From assembly GCA_026393775.1 (NCBI GenBank), contig JAPKZM010000124.1, positions 1-5,053 of the forward strand: a DNA stretch of 5,053 bases, given 5' to 3'. Below are positions 4,150 through 5,053 of the stretch, one piece after another. Origin of the DNA: Candidatus Aminicenantota bacterium. Lineage in GTDB: Bacteria > Acidobacteriota > Aminicenantia > UBA2199. A program made the translations under genes and the position numbers. Under the pieces are notes generated by a model. The model was given only the letters and a program-made list of their open reading frames with translations, made no database searches and was not told the origin of the DNA. Every line of letters begins with the position of its first letter. The stretch's first letter is position 1.

Positions 4150-4829
4150 AAACGCTGCTGCTGGTTTTCTACATCTGGATGCCATTGCGCCAGGAGAGCA
4201 ACCTGGAAGTTTTTGTCGCTTGCCGGACGCCCGAGATCTTCAGCAATTACCGCAATTACAACTTCAAGCAGGAGATCCGCAGCGATGCGGACGGATTGCA
4301 CGTCAAGCTCAAGAGCCAGACCCTTAGTTTTAAAAACCTGAACCACGCCATCGCCAGCGATGATTCTTATGTGGCCGGGCAGAACCCGCTGGTCAAAGTG
4401 ATTTTCAACCAGGTGCGCCAGAACGCCATTTCCATTGGCGATTATCTGCAAAACATTTCCTCCTTTTTAACCAATGCCATCACCTATTCCGAGGCCGACC
4501 TGCCGCAGGACACGGTGGCGGTCCTGCTCAATCGCCGAGCCCATTGCATCGGTTATGCCAACGTCGCCCAGACGCTGCTGGCCTGCGTCGGCATCGTCAG
4601 CCGTTCGATCAACGGGTTTTATCTGCGCGAAAACGACGCCGTGATCGAACCGGTACCGCACCGCTGGCTGGAAATCGACTTGCCCGGAGAACGCCGGGTC
4701 TTTTACGATCCGCAATATCAGGATTTTTCTTCGCGCTACCTGGTCACCGACCCAAGCGTCGTTTTCAACCGCATTGAGCGCTTTCTGGGTGTCGTCGTCA
4801 GAAAAAGCAATAAAATCATGGATGAATGA
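4146..4829 (+). CDS. Transglutaminase-like (papain-fold) protein of unknown role
   Basis: A 227-residue protein whose C-terminal half carries the transglutaminase-like core. RRAHCIGYANVAQTLLACVGIVSRSINGFYL (130-160) gives catalytic Cys134 on a helix, PHRWLEIDLPG (171-181) gives His172, and RVFYDPQ (184-190) gives Asp188, a complete Cys-His-Asp triad with normal spacing. Such domains in bacteria act as proteases, amidases or amide-bond transferases; the substrate here is unknown. The N-terminal 80 or so residues look like a separate, partly beta-rich region. Residues 3-14 (TLLLVFYIWMPL) are hydrophobic and could be a short export or membrane signal, but only one lysine precedes them and no clear cleavage site is seen, so location is uncertain. 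The ATG overlaps the nusB stop (ATGA) with AAGG 7 nt upstream, so it is translated within the operon. Domain call is strong; function is not assigned. Confidence 0.8.
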   Translation: MKTLLLVFYIWMPLRQESNLEVFVACRTPEIFSNYRNYNFKQEIRSDADGLHVKLKSQTLSFKNLNHAIASDDSYVAGQNPLVKVIFNQVRQNAISIGDYLQNISSFLTNAITYSEADLPQDTVAVLLNRRAHCIGYANVAQTLLACVGIVSRSINGFYLRENDAVIEPVPHRWLEIDLPGERRVFYDPQYQDFSSRYLVTDPSVVFNRIERFLGVVVRKSNKIMDE

Positions 4830-4831
4830 GG
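4828..4831 (+). promoter_or_regulatory. Ribosome-binding site of lysS overlapping the upstream stop codon
   Basis: GAGG overlaps the last two bases of the TGA (4827-4829) of the transglutaminase-like gene, with 6 nt to the ATG at 4838. This supports the lysS start and suggests termination-reinitiation coupling. Confidence 0.7.
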
Positions 4832-4837
4832 TCGCCT

Positions 4838-5053
4838 ATGGAAGAACAATTCGCCGTCAGGCAGGAAAAACTCAAGAAACTTGCCGCCCTGGGCATCATG
4901 CCTTATCCCTATCGCTTCGAAGTCAGCCACCGCTTTAAGGATGTAATCGCCAAATACAAGGACCTTTCCGCCGACGAGTTGAAGGAAGTTCCAGGTGAAA
5001 TACGCTGCGCCGGCCGCATCATGGCGATCCGCAGCATGGGTAAAAGCGCTTTC
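4838..5053 (+). CDS. lysS: Lysyl-tRNA synthetase (class II), N-terminal part (3' end outside window)
   Basis: Charges tRNA-Lys with lysine using ATP. Only the first 72 residues are in the window, enough for the N-terminal helix and the beginning of the OB-fold anticodon-binding domain. Family pattern is clear: RQEKLKKLAALGIMPYPYRFE (8-28) matches the R..Kl..l...Gi.PYP..f block of class II LysRS, and IRCAGRIMAIRSMGKSAF (55-72) matches the first OB-fold strands (v..aGRi...R..GK..F). The class II catalytic motifs lie beyond the right edge, so activity cannot be judged. The start is supported by GAGG at 4828-4831. It is the fourth gene of the ribH-nusB operon with an 8-nt gap, so it is likely co-transcribed; no separate promoter is apparent. 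Confidence 0.92.
   Translation, partial: MEEQFAVRQEKLKKLAALGIMPYPYRFEVSHRFKDVIAKYKDLSADELKEVPGEIRCAGRIMAIRSMGKSAF

Overview
The window is a compact stretch of bacterial chromosome with moderately high GC. It holds seven protein-coding genes, two of them cut by the window edges. All genes look intact except for the edge truncations. I see no rRNA, tRNA, CRISPR array, insertion sequence, phage gene or recognised riboswitch. Gene content points to a Gram-negative-type (diderm) bacterium: a DUF374-type lysophospholipid acyltransferase, an NtrC-type sigma-54 activator and a probable lipoprotein. The style would fit a deep-branching lineage such as Acidobacteriota or Aminicenantota, but that is a guess from protein character and no taxonomic marker settles it.

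Left half (1-2382, minus strand): an NtrC-family response regulator (2382-1018) overlaps by 23 nt the start of a DUF374 acyltransferase gene (1040-405). After a 47-nt gap comes the first 119 codons of a 6-phosphofructokinase gene (357-1). The phosphofructokinase gene has its own strong sigma-70-type promoter in that gap. The regulator has a near-consensus promoter placed so close to its ATG that its mRNA is predicted to be leaderless.

Middle (2383-3280): a 166-nt divergent intergenic region carries the regulator promoter on the minus strand and an extended -10 promoter on the plus strand. The plus-strand promoter drives an unrecognised 204-residue probable lipoprotein (2549-3163). A 117-nt gap follows, with two small hairpins that are not intrinsic terminators, then a consensus-like promoter for the next operon.

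Right half (3281-5053, plus strand): a tightly packed operon of ribH (lumazine synthase), nusB (antitermination factor), a transglutaminase-like protein of unknown role, and the start of lysS (lysyl-tRNA synthetase). Junctions are TGATG, ATGA, and an 8-nt gap in which the lysS ribosome-binding site overlaps the previous stop codon. ribH-nusB is a widespread pairing. The transglutaminase-like gene is the accessory member.

Most of this is ordinary housekeeping DNA, and I do not find a convincing undescribed multi-gene system. The points most worth a second look are the repeated pattern of zero-length or roughly 12-nt 5' leaders, the uncharacterised transglutaminase-like protein embedded in a translation operon, the orphan regulator coupled to an acyltransferase, and the orphan lipoprotein with an internal repeat.
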